Below, piece by piece: positions 62,142 through 64,000 of a stretch of DNA of 64,000 bases; within the stretch, counting starts at the first letter, position 1, and every line of letters starts with the position of its first letter. Location: contig OZ244901.1 in the NCBI GenBank assembly GCA_965221545.1, positions 1,612,001 through 1,676,000 of the forward strand, read 5' to 3'. The notes under the pieces are model-generated. The model was not told where the DNA came from and did not search any database. It saw nothing but the letters and a program-made list of their open reading frames with translations. The translations under genes were made by a program, and so were the position numbers. Source of the stretch: JAJEFO01 sp022819605 (GTDB taxonomy: Bacteria > Pseudomonadota > Alphaproteobacteria > Rhodobacterales > Rhodobacteraceae).

Positions 62142-63416
62142 ATGAGCGTGATCATCGACGTATTCGCCCGCGAGATTCTCGACAGTCGAGGCAATCCCAC
62201 CATCGAGGTCGACGTGACCCTGGGAGGCGGCCAGCAAGGCCGGGCTGCCGTGCCGTCGGGCGCGTCCACGGGTGCGCATGAGGCGGTGGAAAGGCGCGAT
62301 GGCGACAAGAAGCGGTACCTGGGCAAGGGGGTGCTGGATGCCGTTGACTCCGTGAACGTCGAGATCGCCGACGCGCTTGTGGGTCTGGACGTGACCGAGC
62401 AGATGACCATCGACGAGATCATGGTCGAGCTCGATGGCACGGCAAACAAGAAGCGTCTCGGGGCGAACGCGATTCTCGGAGTGTCCCTAGCCGCCGCGAA
62501 GGCCGCCGCCATGGTCACCGGTCAGCCGCTCTTCCGATACGTGGGCGGCACGGCGGCGCACGTCCTGCCGGTTCCAATGATGAACATCATCAACGGCGGC
62601 GAGCACGCCGACAATCCGATCGACATCCAGGAATTCATGATCATGCCAGTCTCGGCCACATCGATGCGCGATGCCGTTCGCATGGGATCCGAGATCTTCC
62701 ACACTCTTAAGGGGGAACTCCAGTCGGCGGGGCTTTCGACCGGCATCGGGGATGAGGGCGGCTTTGCCCCGGACATCTCGAGTGCCCGGGACGCGCTTGA
62801 TTTCATCATGAAGTCCGTCGAGAAGGCCGGCTACAAGCCGGGCGCCGACATCATGCTTGCGCTTGACTGCGCCTCTACCGAGTATTTCAAGGACGGCGCA
62901 TACGTCATGGAAGGCGAAGGAAAGTCCCTGAGCCCGGACGAGAACGTTGCTTACCTGAATGCGCTGGTCTCGGACTATCCCGTGTTCTCGATCGAGGACG
63001 GCTGCAGCGAGGATGACTGGGAAGGGTGGAGGGCGCTGACCGCGGAACTCGGCGACAAGGTGCAGCTCGTGGGTGATGATCTCTTCGTGACGAATCCTGA
63101 GCGTCTTGCCCGCGGCATCGAGGAACGGGCCGCCAACTCGCTGCTTGTCAAGGTCAACCAGATCGGGACGCTTTCCCAGACACTCGGGGCCGTGGACATG
63201 GCCCATCGTGCAGGGTTCACGACGGTCATGTCGCATCGATCGGGCGAGACCGAGGATACCACCATCGCCGATCTTGCCGTGGCAACGAACTGCGGGCAGA
63301 TCAAGACTGGCTCGCTTTCGCGGTCTGATCGCCTGGCAAAGTACAACCAGCTCATTCGCATCGAGGAAATCCTTGACGAAACCGGCGTCTATGCAGGCAG
63401 GTCCATATTGAATTGA
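62142..63416 (+). CDS. eno: Enolase
   Basis: 424-residue glycolytic enzyme interconverting 2-phosphoglycerate and phosphoenolpyruvate. Motifs include AREILDSRGNPTIEVDV, AVPSGASTGAHEA, MMNIINGGEHADNPIDIQEFMI, SIEDGCSEDDWEGW with metal ligands, LVKVNQIGTLSQTL, and SHRSGETEDTTIADLAVA. ATG 62142 has GGGAG upstream. It is close to pgk and the aldolase gene, a glycolytic neighbourhood. Confidence 0.97.
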   Translation: MSVIIDVFAREILDSRGNPTIEVDVTLGGGQQGRAAVPSGASTGAHEAVERRDGDKKRYLGKGVLDAVDSVNVEIADALVGLDVTEQMTIDEIMVELDGTANKKRLGANAILGVSLAAAKAAAMVTGQPLFRYVGGTAAHVLPVPMMNIINGGEHADNPIDIQEFMIMPVSATSMRDAVRMGSEIFHTLKGELQSAGLSTGIGDEGGFAPDISSARDALDFIMKSVEKAGYKPGADIMLALDCASTEYFKDGAYVMEGEGKSLSPDENVAYLNALVSDYPVFSIEDGCSEDDWEGWRALTAELGDKVQLVGDDLFVTNPERLARGIEERAANSLLVKVNQIGTLSQTLGAVDMAHRAGFTTVMSHRSGETEDTTIADLAVATNCGQIKTGSLSRSDRLAKYNQLIRIEEILDETGVYAGRSILN

Positions 63417-63529
63417 CCTGAAGAATTTCCGGGCTGCGAAGTGGCGCAAGGCGCTCGCGAAGACAGGTTGTGCAGTTAGGCAATCCCGCTTGCATGAACG
63501 GTGTCTCGGCGCTAGATCACGGTTTCGGC

Positions 63530-63604
63530 GGGTGATTAGCTCAGTGGTAGAGCGCTTCGTTCACATCGAAGATGTCGGGAGTTCAAATCTCTCATCACCC
63601 ACCA
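63530..63604 (+). tRNA. tRNA-Val (anticodon CAC)
   Basis: A complete cloverleaf. The acceptor GGGTGAT pairs with ATCACCC, the D arm is GCTCAGTGGTAGAGC, and the anticodon stem CTTCG/CGAAG encloses the loop TTCACAT with anticodon CAC. The T arm is GGGAGTTCAAATCTCTC-like. The 3' CCA is encoded. It reads GUG codons. It lies about 110 bases after eno. Confidence 0.95.
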
Positions 63605-63787
63605 ACTCTCCTGAATCCGCGTGCACGGTGGCGATCAAGTGCATTGCAGGCCGGAATCCGCGTCATGCTGCGCGCAAATCCCTCTGCCGCCGAGCCCTTT
63701 CCTGCGGCGACTTGGGCTTCGGTCGATTGACGGATTACGCGAGAAAGCTTGCCGGACACTTTCGAGTTGGCTAGAGGAAGTGCGTGC

Positions 63788-63863
<76 letters not shown>

Positions 63864-64000
63864 CCTCACCGCATCGAACGGCGCGGAGAAGCGCGGTCTC
63901 CAAAGGAGAAGCGCCGTCCGGTCCGGGTCAGGGCCGGGACGTCCGGATTCGCCCGAACCGGGGTGCGTCACGCGAGATCCGGCCCGGGTGGTTTCAAGCG

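Overview
The window is a 64 kb, GC-rich (about 60-63 percent by eye), densely coding chromosomal segment. Gene content and order point to an alphaproteobacterium close to Rhodobacterales: obgE-proB-proA, olsB-olsA ornithine-lipid genes, ctaA, trmJ, an alphaproteobacterial EF-G-like protein, a bluE-containing cobalamin cluster with Pseudomonas denitrificans-type enzymes, class I aldolase next to pgk, and cyclophilins next to eno. Species cannot be fixed by reading alone. No CRISPR array, intact prophage or replication origin was seen.

Layout. 1-11.3 kb is core metabolism: truncated obgE, proB, proA, a DUF3553 protein, olsB-olsA, a ThiE-like protein, trmJ, ctaA-M32 carboxypeptidase, moaA. 11.3-17.1 kb is accessory: an EF-G-like GTPase and an IS4-type transposase remnant lie between moaA and a second, partial copy of the moaA 5' end, followed by hipBA with an ordered operator array and a mobile mystery A/B (Fic) pair. 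17.1-23.9 kb holds valS, an orphan molybdenum hydroxylase large subunit and a DUF2235 hydrolase. 23.9-29.5 kb is an accessory block bounded by two outward-pointing IS630 remnants. It contains a HigBA-like pair with a frameshifted toxin, a beta-barrel remnant, a secreted hydrolase with a divergent AraC regulator, and brnTA. 29.7-35 kb has an inositol monophosphatase, an MFS transporter, an enolase-superfamily/ThDP enzyme pair and a gene-free structured interval that may encode a 6S-like RNA.

35.4-43.9 kb is the late cobalamin pathway: cobS, cobT, cobU, a phosphatase, bluE, cobD, cobC, cobQ and cobO, with a lone DUF2384 antitoxin-like gene inserted. Together they adenosylate and amidate the corrinoid, make aminopropanol phosphate from threonine, and build and attach the lower ligand. 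44-56 kb is a defence and toxin-antitoxin island: a type III restriction-modification pair, a small gene coupled to res, a divergent SIR2 protein, hicAB, a nucleotidyltransferase behind a 17-bp-arm palindrome, and a VapBC-like pair with a broken toxin. 56-64 kb returns to core functions: class I aldolase, pgk, two DMT exporters, two overlapping cyclophilins, eno and two valine tRNAs.

The most notable features are the density of toxin-antitoxin-type loci (about eight in 42 kb, two with toxins broken by small frameshifts), the hipBA operators repeated at an exact 39-bp pitch, the restriction/SIR2 defence module with an unrecognised third gene, and the structured RNA candidate near 35.1 kb.
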